From Botrimarina hoheduenensis (GTDB taxonomy: Bacteria > Planctomycetota > Planctomycetia > Pirellulales > Lacipirellulaceae): 64,000 bases of DNA. This document shows, in pieces, positions 34,387 to 43,787 of this stretch. The position numbers and the translations under genes are program-made. The notes beneath the pieces were generated by a model. It ran no database searches and was not told the DNA's origin. It saw only the letters and a program-made list of their open reading frames with translations. The stretch lies in the NCBI RefSeq assembly GCF_007859815.1, contig NZ_SJPH01000009.1, positions 62,001-126,000 on the forward strand, given 5' to 3'. Within the stretch, counting starts at the first letter, position 1. Every line of letters begins with the position of its first letter.

Positions 34387-35262
34387 ATGTCTTCACGCCC
34401 GCTAGGCGTCTTCGCCAGTATCGATGCCGGTTTAGGTGTGCATCTTGACGTCGTTCACGAGCTGGGCGTTCCGACGATCCACCTGCACACGCCTCAGGCC
34501 ACGACACGCACTGAAGATAACGCGGCCCGCTTTCGGGACCGACTCAGCGAGCTGGGCATTCAGATTTCGGTGGTGTTCGCGGGTTTCGAGGGAGAGAGCT
34601 ACGCCGATATCCCGACAACGGCTCGCACCGTGGGCCTCGCCCCCGCCGCAACGCGTTCCCAACGCCTCGAAGAGCTGAAAGAAATCGCCGACTTTGCTCG
34701 ACAGCTGTCGGACGATGCCGTGGCTTACGGCGGGGGCATGATCCCGGTCGGTTTGCACATTGGCTTCGTGCCGCATGACGAGAACGATGCTGAGTACCAA
34801 GCGATTGTCGCCGCAGCCCGTTCCATCTGCGATCATTGTGCCCCTCACGGGCAGGCGGTTCATCTCGAAACCGGTCAAGAGCCGGCAGAGGTGCTGCTGG
34901 CGTTTCTTGAAGCGGTTGGCCGCTCCAATCTGTTTATCAATTTCGATCCGGCCAACATGATTCTGTACGGCTGTGGCGAGCCCTTGGAGGCGCTGCGGAA
35001 GGTGGGACCCTACGTGAAGAGCGTCCACTGCAAAGACGCAACGGGGAGCGATCAGCCGGGGGTGACCTGGGGGGTCGAGACGCCGCTTGGCGCGGGGGAA
35101 GTCGACTTCCGAAGGTTCATCGCGGTGCTCGATGAGATCGGATATCGTGGTCCGCTGACGATCGAGCGCGAGATTCCTCAAGAGCCGAGTCGCCAAAAAA
35201 TGGAGATCGGCACCGCGCTGGACCTGCTCCGCACGATTCAGCGGGAACGGCTCGACTCTTAG
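34387..35262 (+). CDS. Sugar phosphate isomerase/epimerase (AP endonuclease 2 fold)
   Basis: A 291-aa TIM-barrel protein of the xylose isomerase-like superfamily. The ATG at 34387 gives a short lead into the first strand (GVFASIDAGLGVHLDVVHELGVPTIHLHT). The metal-binding motifs are visible: VHLETGQEPAEVLLAFLE (Glu), LFINFDPANMILYG (Asp), YVKSVHCKDATGSDQPG (His/Lys) and a final GPLTIEREIPQEPSRQKMEIG (Glu). It probably acts on a sugar or inositol derivative. It lies 69 bp before a Gfo/Idh/MocA oxidoreductase gene, a pairing common in planctomycete carbohydrate clusters, where oxidation, isomerisation and epimerisation are combined. The exact substrate cannot be told. Confidence 0.85.
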   Translation: MSSRPLGVFASIDAGLGVHLDVVHELGVPTIHLHTPQATTRTEDNAARFRDRLSELGIQISVVFAGFEGESYADIPTTARTVGLAPAATRSQRLEELKEIADFARQLSDDAVAYGGGMIPVGLHIGFVPHDENDAEYQAIVAAARSICDHCAPHGQAVHLETGQEPAEVLLAFLEAVGRSNLFINFDPANMILYGCGEPLEALRKVGPYVKSVHCKDATGSDQPGVTWGVETPLGAGEVDFRRFIAVLDEIGYRGPLTIEREIPQEPSRQKMEIGTALDLLRTIQRERLDS

Positions 35263-35330
35263 TTCCTTCTTCCGATACGTCTTGAGCGAACATTCCTGCG
35301 ACCATTGGCCTCAAACCGTCTGTCTCCGTC

Positions 35331-36380
35331 GTGATCAAAGTTGGCATCGTTGGTCTGGGTTTCATGGGCATGGTCCATTACCTCTCCTACGCGAAAGTGC
35401 GTGGCGTAAAGGTGGTGGCGCTCTGCGAGCGAGACGAAAAGAAGCGCGCGGGGGACTGGCGTGGCATCCAAGGAAACTTCGGCCCTCCCGGCGAGCGTAC
35501 GGACCTGGCGGGCGTCACGGCCTATGCCGAGGTCGATGACCTGCTGGCAGATCCTCAGGTCGAGGTGGTCGATATCACGCTGCCACCCGCGCTGCACGCT
35601 GATGTCGCGTGTCGCGCGCTGCAAGCAGGCAAGCACGTCTTTTGTGAGAAGCCGCTGGCGATGCGTTTGGCCGATTGCGACCGCATCCGGCGTGCCGCCC
35701 ACAAGGCCGACCGGCGGTTGTTAGTCGGACACGTTTTGCCGTACTTCCCCGAGTACGCATGGGCTCTGAAAGAAGCGTCCAGCGGCAAGCACGGCCGGCT
35801 TCTTGGAGGCTCCTTCAAGCGTGTCATCTCGGATCCCGCCTGGCTGGCGAATTACTGGTCGGCCGAAATCATCGGCGGACCGTTGCTCGACCTGCACGTC
35901 CACGACGCCCACTTTATTCGCATGCTCTTCGGCAGGCCCGTTTCGCTCTTCACGAGCGGTCGCACTCGCAACGGACTGCCCGAATTCTGGAACACCCAGT
36001 TTATCTACGAGGCCGGGGGCCCCACGGTCCACGCTGTCAGTGGCACGATCAACCAACCGGGCCGGCCTTTCCAGCACGGCTTTGAGCTGCAATTCGAGCG
36101 TGCCACGCTGGTCTTCGACTTTGCGGTGCTCGGCAAAGAGGCGGCCTACTTATGCCCCCCGACCGTGATCCCCACTTCCGGGGCGGCCAAGCAGGTGAAG
36201 CTCTCCGGCGGCGATCCGATGCACGCCTTTCAAGCCGAGCTGCGGGACGCCATGCGGGCGATATCGACCGACAGCGAGGCATCGGCGCTTGAGCCCCAGC
36301 TGGCCCGCGATGCCATCGAGCTCTGTCATTTGCAGGCAAAGAGCCTCGCTGCGGGGAAGCCGGTAAAACTAAGCAGTTAA
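35331..36380 (+). CDS. Gfo/Idh/MocA family oxidoreductase
   Basis: A 349-aa NAD(P)-dependent sugar or inositol dehydrogenase. It has a GTG start at 35331. The Rossmann motif is VGIVGLGFMGMVHY (residues 3-16), followed by ALCERDEKKR (the acidic end of strand 2). The family's catalytic Lys is in HVFCEKPLAM (Lys about 105), with LVGHVLPYFPEY after it. The C-terminal domain carries the conserved GGPLLDLHVHDAHFIRMLFG, the His-containing substrate-binding helix. It follows the isomerase/epimerase gene directly and is probably co-transcribed. The substrate is unknown. Confidence 0.92.
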   Translation: MIKVGIVGLGFMGMVHYLSYAKVRGVKVVALCERDEKKRAGDWRGIQGNFGPPGERTDLAGVTAYAEVDDLLADPQVEVVDITLPPALHADVACRALQAGKHVFCEKPLAMRLADCDRIRRAAHKADRRLLVGHVLPYFPEYAWALKEASSGKHGRLLGGSFKRVISDPAWLANYWSAEIIGGPLLDLHVHDAHFIRMLFGRPVSLFTSGRTRNGLPEFWNTQFIYEAGGPTVHAVSGTINQPGRPFQHGFELQFERATLVFDFAVLGKEAAYLCPPTVIPTSGAAKQVKLSGGDPMHAFQAELRDAMRAISTDSEASALEPQLARDAIELCHLQAKSLAAGKPVKLSS

Positions 36381-36592
36381 GCGGTAAACGCCGCTGGCTG
36401 CGCTAAAGCGAGAAATACCTACTCGATTCATCGCGGTCCTGAGCTGCTCGACGGTACAACCCCCGTCGCGGGCGGATAGAATCGCAGCTTGACGTCGATC
36501 GAACCGACCCGTGCCGACCCGTCGGGCACCGCCGAGGCTCGACGCTGTTTTCAGTCAACCCTACCGCACACGTCCCCCCTTATTGCCTCGTC

Positions 36593-38569
36593 ATGCCGAC
36601 CGAAGTGGACTCAGTTTCGATGGCTCAACTCGATCCCCGTAGCCAGATCGAGCGTATCCCCTGTCATGTGTTCCGCGATGCCAAGGACGCCAGCGTTTAC
36701 GTTGCGCAGCAGATCGCCCACACGATCCGCGAGCGCGCCGAGGCCGGCAGGCCCTGCGTTCTTGGTTTGGCTACCGGCAGCACCCCCACGACGATCTACG
36801 ACGAACTCGTCCGGATGCATCGAGAAGAGGGGCTTAGCTTTGCGGGAGTGGTGACGTTCAACCTGGACGAGTACTTCCCCATGCAGCCTGAAGAGCTGCA
36901 AAGCTATGTCCGCTTCATGAACGAACACCTGTTTGACCACATCGATATCGACAGGGCGAACGTCAACATCCCCGATGGCACGCTGGCCCCCGAAGACGTC
37001 CTTGCACACTGCTTGGAGTACGAAGAGAAAATTGCCGGACTGGGGGGGATCGATATCCAGGTGCTGGGGATCGGTCGTACGGGCCACATTGGCTTCAACG
37101 AGCCGGGGTCGAGCCGCGAATCGCGGACCCGCATGATCACGCTCGATAAGGTCACGCGTAACGACGCCGCGAGTGACTTCTTCGGTGAGGAGTACGTCCC
37201 CCGTCGGGCGATCACCATGGGGGTCGGCACGATCCTCGAATCGCGGCAGGTGTACCTGTTGGCGTTTGGCGAGGGCAAGTCACGCGTGGTTGCGCGGACG
37301 GTCGAGGGCGATGTAAGCAACAGCGTCCCCGCGACCTTCTTGCAGCTTCACAAGAACGCTAAGGCGATCTTCGACGAAGCCGCCGCGGCGCAGCTCACGC
37401 GCTACGAAGCGCCGTGGCTGCTGGGCCCCATGGGGGGCGAGCTGGAATGGGACGAACCGCTCACGCGCAAGGCGGTAATCTGGCTCGCCACAAAGATCGG
37501 CAAGCCGATCCTTAAGCTCACCGAGGAAGATTACAACGAAGAAGGCTTACAAGAGCTGCTCGCCAGCCGCGGTCGCGCTTACGATTTAAACCTACAAGTG
37601 TTCCGCAATCTTCAGGCAACCATCACCGGTTGGCCCGGCGGCAAGCCGGCCCATGCCCGCCAGCCCGGCGACCGTCCTCAGCGGCATGAGGAGATTTTCC
37701 CCAAGCGTGTGATCTGCTTCTCGCCCCATCCGGATGACGATGTGATCAGCATGGGCGGCACGCTGATCCGCTTGTGCGATCAAGGGCATGAGGTCCACAT
37801 CGCCTATCAGACCTCGGGCAACATCGCCGTGTTTGACGACGATGCCGTTCGCTTCAGCGAATTCGTTTCCGAATTCAACCGTGCTTTTGGTCTGGATCCC
37901 AAGAAGACCGACGAGCTCGAAGATCACGTCGAGCAGTTCGTCAAGAACAAGCAGCCCGGACAGGTTGATAGCGACCACGTACAGGCCATCAAGGCGATGA
38001 TTCGCCGGGGCGAAGCGCGTGCGGGAGCACGGATCGCTGGGGTGCCCAACGAGCGCTGCGTGTTCATGGACATGCCCTTCTATCAGACCGGACGGGTCCG
38101 TAAGAAGCCACTCAGCGAGGAAGACATCCAGATCACGGTTGATCTACTCCAGAGCATCAAGCCGCATCAGATTTACTGTGCGGGCGACCTCTCGGATCCG
38201 CATGGCACTCACCGTACCTGCCTGCGCGCGGTACTAACCGCCTTTGATCGGCTGAAGGACGAAGACTGGTGCCAGCAAGCCGTGGTCTGGCTGTACCGTG
38301 GCGCATGGCAGGAATGGGAGCCCCATCAGATCGAGATGGCGGTCCCGCTCAGCCCGCAAGAACTGCTTCGTAAGCGGGCAGCCATCTTCAAGCACGAGTC
38401 ACAGAAAGATCGGGCGCTGTTCCCGGGCAGCGACCCCCGTGAGTTCTGGCAGCGTGCCGAGGACCGCAACCGAGGCACCGCCGTACTCTATGACAAGCTG
38501 GGTCTCTCCGAGTTCGAGGGAATCGAAGGCTTTGTCCGCTGGAAGGGTGACCTTGAAGGGCTGGTCTAG
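36593..38569 (+). CDS. nagB: Glucosamine-6-phosphate deaminase fused to a PIG-L/LmbE deacetylase-like domain
   Basis: A 658-aa two-domain protein. The N-terminal domain (about 20-300) is NagB: LGLATGSTPTTIYDEL, FNLDEYFPM, then LGIGRTGHIGFNEPGSSRESRTR. In E. coli NagB the residue before Gly-His is the active-site Asp141; here it is Thr163, while the His and Glu are kept. Bacterial NagB-LmbE fusions seem often to have this RTGHIGFNEP form, so it may mark a subgroup. The second domain (about 375-640) is of the PIG-L/LmbE zinc deacetylase type: CFSPHPDDDVISMGG and GDLSDPHGTHRTCLRA give the metal ligands. The fusion could deacetylate and deaminate amino sugars, producing fructose-6-phosphate. A 212-bp gap precedes it; a second possible start is at 36620. 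Confidence 0.9.
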   Translation: MPTEVDSVSMAQLDPRSQIERIPCHVFRDAKDASVYVAQQIAHTIRERAEAGRPCVLGLATGSTPTTIYDELVRMHREEGLSFAGVVTFNLDEYFPMQPEELQSYVRFMNEHLFDHIDIDRANVNIPDGTLAPEDVLAHCLEYEEKIAGLGGIDIQVLGIGRTGHIGFNEPGSSRESRTRMITLDKVTRNDAASDFFGEEYVPRRAITMGVGTILESRQVYLLAFGEGKSRVVARTVEGDVSNSVPATFLQLHKNAKAIFDEAAAAQLTRYEAPWLLGPMGGELEWDEPLTRKAVIWLATKIGKPILKLTEEDYNEEGLQELLASRGRAYDLNLQVFRNLQATITGWPGGKPAHARQPGDRPQRHEEIFPKRVICFSPHPDDDVISMGGTLIRLCDQGHEVHIAYQTSGNIAVFDDDAVRFSEFVSEFNRAFGLDPKKTDELEDHVEQFVKNKQPGQVDSDHVQAIKAMIRRGEARAGARIAGVPNERCVFMDMPFYQTGRVRKKPLSEEDIQITVDLLQSIKPHQIYCAGDLSDPHGTHRTCLRAVLTAFDRLKDEDWCQQAVVWLYRGAWQEWEPHQIEMAVPLSPQELLRKRAAIFKHESQKDRALFPGSDPREFWQRAEDRNRGTAVLYDKLGLSEFEGIEGFVRWKGDLEGLV

Positions 38570-38615
38570 CCCCGTTTCTCACTTTTCAGATAGGCGTCGC
38601 GATGGTGGAGCAAAG

Positions 38616-39266
38616 GTGTTTGATCTCAACCCCAGCAGTTCGGTGAGCGGCAAGGCGTCGGCGATCTTGTTGATCGCGGCGGCTGCGGCGGTTGCTCGGG
38701 CCGATCAAGGTGATGTGCTGGCCATCGCCCGCTCGTATCCCGATGGGGGTGGCTACAACCGTACCTGGGCCGGTTCGGGCACGCCCGCAGCGGTCATGCA
38801 TCGCGGTCAGCAGGTGCTGGCGACCGGCACAGACGGCACCTACTGCTGCGGGTTTACCTTTTGCGTCGCGATGCAGGCACTGCAGCAACGCGGTCTATTG
38901 AACGACAAGAGCTTTGCTGAAGTAAAGCACTTTCAGAAGCTCTGGTATGGTGCGACCGAGCTAAAGGAAGACACACTCTGCGTCCTGGCAGTAGAAACGC
39001 TCGGTGTGGGCCAAGCGGTTGCCCTCGAGGATTCCCAGCCCGGCGACTTTCTGCAGCTTTGGCGTACCAACGGTTCGGGGCACAGCGTGATCTTTCTCGA
39101 ATGGATCGAGCAATCAGGCACACGTGTCGGATTCCGCTATCGCAGTTCGCAAGGCTCAACCGCGGGGATTGCTGACGCAGTCGAGTACTTTTCAGGGGTG
39201 AGCGGGGCTGAGGGCCGTGTCGACCGGAGTCGGACCTTTGCCTGCCGACTCAATTCGACCCCGTAG
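38616..39266 (+). CDS. Secreted papain-fold-like protein (CHAP/NlpC-P60-like candidate)
   Basis: A 216-aa protein with a GTG start at 38616, just 46 bp after the previous stop. The much longer frame from 38298 lies inside the NagB fusion gene and is rejected. A signal peptide is apparent (VSGKASAILLIAAAAAVARADQ, cleavage after ARA). The mature part has TYCCGFTFCVAM, with Cys at the start of a helix, and later the motif GSGHSVIFLEWI with His. A Cys in a helix followed about 80 residues later by GH-S-V-I-F is the usual pattern of NlpC/P60 and CHAP-type enzymes. It may cut peptide or amide bonds in a cell wall or extracellular substrate. The call is moderate: the fold is inferred from two motifs. 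Confidence 0.55.
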   Translation: MFDLNPSSSVSGKASAILLIAAAAAVARADQGDVLAIARSYPDGGGYNRTWAGSGTPAAVMHRGQQVLATGTDGTYCCGFTFCVAMQALQQRGLLNDKSFAEVKHFQKLWYGATELKEDTLCVLAVETLGVGQAVALEDSQPGDFLQLWRTNGSGHSVIFLEWIEQSGTRVGFRYRSSQGSTAGIADAVEYFSGVSGAEGRVDRSRTFACRLNSTP

Positions 39267-39556
39267 CGAGGGAGCTTTAGCCCGGCAGCCGCTGCTGGTG
39301 ACCGACTCCAGAAGAGGGTCGTGGCCAAAGACTCGTAGGGTTTACGCCCGGTTTGCCAGTCTGTCCGAATCGCCCGACTTTCCTAACGAACGCAGCCGAT
39401 TCATACTTCTACCCTGATTTGTACCGCCAGCCCGGGCAACAGCCACTCAGGGCGATTCGACCCAAGGTTGCCACTGGCGGGGCCTGCGCACCGGGTCTAA
39501 TCTTCTCGACTGGCCCGCGTGGGCGAGCCGACGGAACACCTGCTGAGACACACTTG

Positions 39557-40423
39557 ATGGCTATCCCCCAGAACACCCCCCTGCGGATTGGTTTTGTCGA
39601 CGACGCGCTAGATAACTTTCATGCCAATACTTATCTGGCTGCGCTGCGCGGGCCGCTCGCCGATCGAGGCTATGTGGTTGCCGGTGCCACAGCCCTCGCC
39701 GGCGAAGCCGCCAAGCAGTGGTGCCACGCTAAGCAGGTTGAATGGTTCGAGTCCGTGGATGCCCTGGCGGCAGAAGTCGATGTGTTTGCGATCCTCGCCC
39801 CGAGCACTCCCGAAACGCATTGGAGACTCTGCGAACGTGTGCTCCCACACGGCAAACCGACCTTTGTTGATAAAACCTTCGCTCCGGATATCGCCACAGC
39901 AGAAAAGATCTTCGCGCTAGCCGATCAACACGGGGTTGCCGTGCAAACAACGTCGGCGCTACGAACGACGAATGTTCAAGCCGAGGTCGCAAAGCTCACG
40001 GAACCCCTCGTAAATCTGTCGCAATGGGCAGGGGGCGCGTCATTTGCTGAGTACGGCATCCACCCGGTTGAGTTGGCGGTGAGTTGCCTGGGCCCTGAAG
40101 CCCAACGCGTTTATGTCACCGGTGCGGACAGGCATCCGACGATCGTGATCGACTTCTCGGGGGGACGTGTCGCAACGATCGATTTCAACGCCGGCGAGTG
40201 GACCCCGTTCGATACGGTCCTAACGACCGCCAAGGGCTCCAAGCCCGTAACCGTTGTCGATACCACCCTGTTCGTTGATGCCGCTCGGGCGATTCTCGAC
40301 TTTTTCGATGCGGCCCTCCGCGGCGACGGTCCGCTGATCGACCGAGCCGAAACTTTCGCCGTCATGCGAATCCTGGAAGGGGTCGCCTCGCCCGCCGCGC
40401 GAGTCAAGCCCCTCGAAATCTGA
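39557..40423 (+). CDS. Gfo/Idh/MocA-like oxidoreductase, short form
   Basis: A 288-aa protein that starts at 39557 (frame open from 39353 but no signal or site upstream). The N-terminal half has a Rossmann-like fold: LRIGFVDDALDNFHANTYLAAL, which lacks the usual GxGxxG, then VDVFAILAPSTPETHWRL and the family's Lys motif KPTFVDKTFAPD (Lys position kept). The C-terminal part is shorter than normal. The altered nucleotide motif (GFVDDALDNF) suggests weak or changed cofactor binding. It is 85 bp before a complete Gfo/Idh/MocA gene on the same strand and could be a partner in the same pathway or a divergent non-oxidoreductase member. Confidence 0.75.
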   Translation: MAIPQNTPLRIGFVDDALDNFHANTYLAALRGPLADRGYVVAGATALAGEAAKQWCHAKQVEWFESVDALAAEVDVFAILAPSTPETHWRLCERVLPHGKPTFVDKTFAPDIATAEKIFALADQHGVAVQTTSALRTTNVQAEVAKLTEPLVNLSQWAGGASFAEYGIHPVELAVSCLGPEAQRVYVTGADRHPTIVIDFSGGRVATIDFNAGEWTPFDTVLTTAKGSKPVTVVDTTLFVDAARAILDFFDAALRGDGPLIDRAETFAVMRILEGVASPAARVKPLEI

Positions 40424-40508
40424 ATCGGTTAACCAGTCAAGACCGCGTCCGCACCCCTCCAGCGGAGCCGTTGAAAAGCCCCCACTTTAGAAGCAGGACC
40501 AAACGAAG

Positions 40509-41567
40509 ATGCGACTAGGAATCCTCGGAGCCGGGGCGATCGGCGAGAAGCACGCCAACGCGGCGACCAGCGTGGGCGTGGAAGTTACCCGGATTGTCGA
40601 TCGCGATGGCGACCGGGCACTCGCTTTGGCGTCGAACTATGATGCCGCATCCTCGAATGACCCCAAGTCGCTGTGGGACGACGCAAATGTCGATGCGGTA
40701 GTGATCGGCGTGCCGAATTGCTTCCACAAGCCGCTGGCGATCGACGCGATGCGTGCCGGCAAGGACGTTCTGCTTGAGAAGCCGATGGCGCTGACCGCGG
40801 TGGAGTGCGATGAGCTTATGTCCGTTGCCGAAGATACCGGTCGGCTCCTGCAAGTGGGGTACGTGCATCGTTTTACGGCGGTTGGTTCAGGTGCCAAGCG
40901 GGTCGTGGATGCCGGCGAGTTGGGCAATGTCTATCACGCCAAGGCTCACCTGTTTATACGACGGGGCATCCCAGGCTTGGGCGGGTGGTTCACCACGAAG
41001 GCAATGTCAGGGGGCGGCTGCCTGATCGACCTGGGGGTTCACCTGTTGGACCTATCGCTCTTTTTGCTGGGGCAGCCAACGGCGGTTGCGGTCAGCGGCA
41101 AGACCTATTCGAAATTCGGCGTCAAGATGCGCGACTACGTCTACGAGTCAATGTGGGCGGGCCCTCCGAACTACGACGGCGTTTTTGACGTCGATGATTC
41201 GGCGCACGCGATGATCACTTTCGACACCGGGGCGACTCTCGATCTGCAGGTCACCTGGGCAGGCAACCTGCCGAGTGGCGCTTTGCCGGACTCGCTCATG
41301 GGGCTTTTCGGTGACCGCGGCGGACTCACATTCGAGCTTTTTGGTGACCACCTGCGGCTGGCACACGAGATCGGCGGCCGCAACGCCGACTCTAAGCTCG
41401 CTCTACCCGAAGCCGACCAAATGGCGCTGCAGATGGTCGACTTTTCCAACGCCGTAGCGGCTCGCCAGCACGGTGTTGGTGCCACTCCAGCCGAAGGGCG
41501 CAAGGTGCAAGCTCTGGTTGATGCCATCTATGCGTCTAGCGAGCATAATGCGCCGGTAACGCTTTAG
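40509..41567 (+). CDS. Gfo/Idh/MocA family oxidoreductase
   Basis: A 352-aa NAD(P)-dependent oxidoreductase with a full Rossmann motif (LGILGAGAIGEKHANAA, residues 3-19), IVDRDGDRALALA, and the catalytic motif KDVLLEKPMALTAVECDEL. The helix GGGCLIDLGVHLLDLSLFLLG (about 162-185) carries the family's substrate-binding His. The ATG at 40509 has a weak AGGAC site. It is followed 49 bp later by the SSS symporter gene, so the transporter likely brings in its substrate or a related sugar. The substrate cannot be read from the sequence. Confidence 0.93.
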   Translation: MRLGILGAGAIGEKHANAATSVGVEVTRIVDRDGDRALALASNYDAASSNDPKSLWDDANVDAVVIGVPNCFHKPLAIDAMRAGKDVLLEKPMALTAVECDELMSVAEDTGRLLQVGYVHRFTAVGSGAKRVVDAGELGNVYHAKAHLFIRRGIPGLGGWFTTKAMSGGGCLIDLGVHLLDLSLFLLGQPTAVAVSGKTYSKFGVKMRDYVYESMWAGPPNYDGVFDVDDSAHAMITFDTGATLDLQVTWAGNLPSGALPDSLMGLFGDRGGLTFELFGDHLRLAHEIGGRNADSKLALPEADQMALQMVDFSNAVAARQHGVGATPAEGRKVQALVDAIYASSEHNAPVTL

Positions 41568-41616
41568 CCCGCGCCGCGTTTCGTCCGACTCTTCGCTTTC
41601 CGAAACGATTCCGGGG

Positions 41617-43605
41617 ATGGTCATCGCCGCACTGAAAACCACTACGCTGCTAACTACGGCACCGCTAGTTGCGGTAGCCGAGTTCGCCGACCAAGCCGTG
41701 GTGGTGGTCTATTTGCTTGGTAGCCTAGTACTTGGGCTGTACGCCAGCCGGTGGCTGCGCGGCCCCCAGTCGCCCTCCGCCGGTGAGGCCGAGGCCGGCG
41801 ACCAGGCATCCGATCGCGAGGACGATTATTTCCTTGCGGGGAGGCGCGTTCCGGGCTGGGTAAACGGCGTTTCCTTTGCCGCGACCGCCCTCAATGCCGA
41901 TGTTGGCCCCACCTACTGCGGGCTCGCGGTCGTCATCGGTCTGCCGGTCGCGTTTTTCTATCTGCCCCGCTTTGCGCTGGCATGGATGATCGCGGCGGTG
42001 CTGTTTGCGGTGCGCTGGCGTCAGTTGGGGGTGCGGACAGGACCGGAATTCTACGCCGTCCGCTTTTCCGGCAGCCGTACACGGATCATGCGCATCTATA
42101 TGGCGCTGTTCATGGTGCTGGTGAACATGGTTCCGTGGATCGGTGCCGGCATGCTTGGCGTTCACAAGATCTTTGGTCCGGCGTTCGACATCGACCCGCT
42201 CGCTGCGAGCTGGGGCGTCGATCCCAAGCTCGTGACGCTCGGGATGGTGATGCCCGTGCTGATGCTCTACGTCTGGACCAGCGGTTTTGCCGGTGTTGTG
42301 GTGACCGATGTGATGCAATCACTGGTGATCGTGGGAGCCAGCCTGATGCTGCTGGGCGCTGTCTTTCTCGAGCACGGCGGTCCGACCGGTCTTGCCGATG
42401 CGCTGCGCACCTCCCTGCCGCCCGAGCAGGCCGCTGAAGCCCTTTCGACATGGCCGATCTGGGACCACGCGGTGCTCGGCCCGATTGTGGTGCTTACCTG
42501 GCTGATCGTTCCGACCGTCGGACGCGGCGGGATTGTCGATCTAGAAGGTCAGCGCCTGTTTTCGTGCAAGAGCGATCGCGATGCCGCTCATATGAACGTG
42601 TGGGGCTTGATCGGTCTGTGCTTCATGCTTTTGCTGCTCACCCTGCCGGCGCTGGGGCTCTTGGTAAATCATCCTGAGCTGTACACGGCACCACCCGCCG
42701 AGCGCGAAAAGGCCTATGAGCTGCTGCTCAGCGAGTATCTGCCAACCGGCTTATTTGGGATCGCGCTGGCCGCATTGCTGGCCAGCGTGATGTCCACCAT
42801 CTCGAGCCATCTGAGCTATGGTTCGCAGACGCTCTTGCACGATGTGTTGCGTCCGCTGCTGCCCGGACGTCGCTGGCTTGCTCCTGGCACCGCATCGGCG
42901 GTGTGGGCAGGCCGGTTGTTGATGCTTGTTATCCTCGGATTGGGTGTCATCGTGACCTTCAATGCGACATCGTTGATCGGCATCGCGATCGTGCTGGCCG
43001 GCATGTACGGTGCCACGGCAACGGTCTATTGGGGCCAATGGTGGTGGTGGCGCGTGAACTTTTGGAGCTGGCTCACCGCGATGGTCGGCGGGCCGATCAC
43101 CTACGCTCTGCTGGGAGGCGTCACGCTGGGTGGCACGCCGCTCGTGCCCGGACTGCTCCCGCGCTGGGCCTGGTGGGCAGAGCAAGTCCAGAAAGGTCCG
43201 GCCGCGGCAGACGGTATGGCGATGCTCCAAGCCGCGATCGGCATGGCGCTCACGTTGGTCGCCTGGGTTGCTGTGACGCTCTGCACTCAACCCGAGCCGC
43301 TGGACGTGCTGATGCGGTTCTACAAACGGGCCCGCCCGATGGGGTTATGGGGGCCGGTTCGCAAAGCTTGCCTGGCTCAGCATGATCCCGCGTGGACCCC
43401 CCCGCCGACCGGCTTGCTGGTTAGCGGATTGGGCGTTGCGGTCATCGGCGCGGTCGCCGTGGGTGCCGGCACGCTGGCGTTATCCGTCGCCACCGTTGGC
43501 CGGTGGGGCGAAGCGACCCTCTTTGCCATTGCAGCTCTTATGCTTGGGGCGTTGCTCTCACGGTTGCTCGACAAGCACTTGGTAAGCATGGATGCCAGCC
43601 GGTAA
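41617..43605 (+). CDS. Sodium:solute symporter (SSS family)
   Basis: A 662-aa membrane protein, Na+-coupled. After a first helix (VVVVYLLGSLVLGLYASRWL) comes DDYFLAGRRVPGWVNGVSFAATALNADVGP, the hallmark FLAGR motif of the SSS family (about residues 70-100), and then further helices such as YGLTVVIGLPVAFFYLP-like and a long run up to 13 or so segments in all. Late helices (about 395-455 and 555-660) follow long hydrophilic loops. It lies directly after a Gfo/Idh/MocA gene, so a sugar, sugar acid or inositol is the likely substrate. The hydrophobic N-terminal extension before the first core helix is short. Its stop is 183 bp from the convergent SYLF gene. Confidence 0.88.
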   Translation: MVIAALKTTTLLTTAPLVAVAEFADQAVVVVYLLGSLVLGLYASRWLRGPQSPSAGEAEAGDQASDREDDYFLAGRRVPGWVNGVSFAATALNADVGPTYCGLAVVIGLPVAFFYLPRFALAWMIAAVLFAVRWRQLGVRTGPEFYAVRFSGSRTRIMRIYMALFMVLVNMVPWIGAGMLGVHKIFGPAFDIDPLAASWGVDPKLVTLGMVMPVLMLYVWTSGFAGVVVTDVMQSLVIVGASLMLLGAVFLEHGGPTGLADALRTSLPPEQAAEALSTWPIWDHAVLGPIVVLTWLIVPTVGRGGIVDLEGQRLFSCKSDRDAAHMNVWGLIGLCFMLLLLTLPALGLLVNHPELYTAPPAEREKAYELLLSEYLPTGLFGIALAALLASVMSTISSHLSYGSQTLLHDVLRPLLPGRRWLAPGTASAVWAGRLLMLVILGLGVIVTFNATSLIGIAIVLAGMYGATATVYWGQWWWWRVNFWSWLTAMVGGPITYALLGGVTLGGTPLVPGLLPRWAWWAEQVQKGPAAADGMAMLQAAIGMALTLVAWVAVTLCTQPEPLDVLMRFYKRARPMGLWGPVRKACLAQHDPAWTPPPTGLLVSGLGVAVIGAVAVGAGTLALSVATVGRWGEATLFAIAALMLGALLSRLLDKHLVSMDASR

Positions 43606-43787
43606 GCCGGTCGATAGCTTGCGATACACCAGTGCTAGACGAACCGTGCTGGGGCAAGCGGTCGCTCGTGGTGTCGCTAACAAGATGAGAAGGTGGAGTG
43701 CGAGGGCGAACGAGTCTGACCACATCGCGCCATCCCTTCATCGCGGACGGTCTCCAGAAGACGCTTTTTTGATTCTGAGGGGTGCAG

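Noticed and set aside
38298..38615. N-terminal extension of the papain-fold-like protein
   Set aside because: It lies inside the NagB-PIG-L gene in another frame and reads as Ser/Arg-rich nonsense before the real signal peptide.
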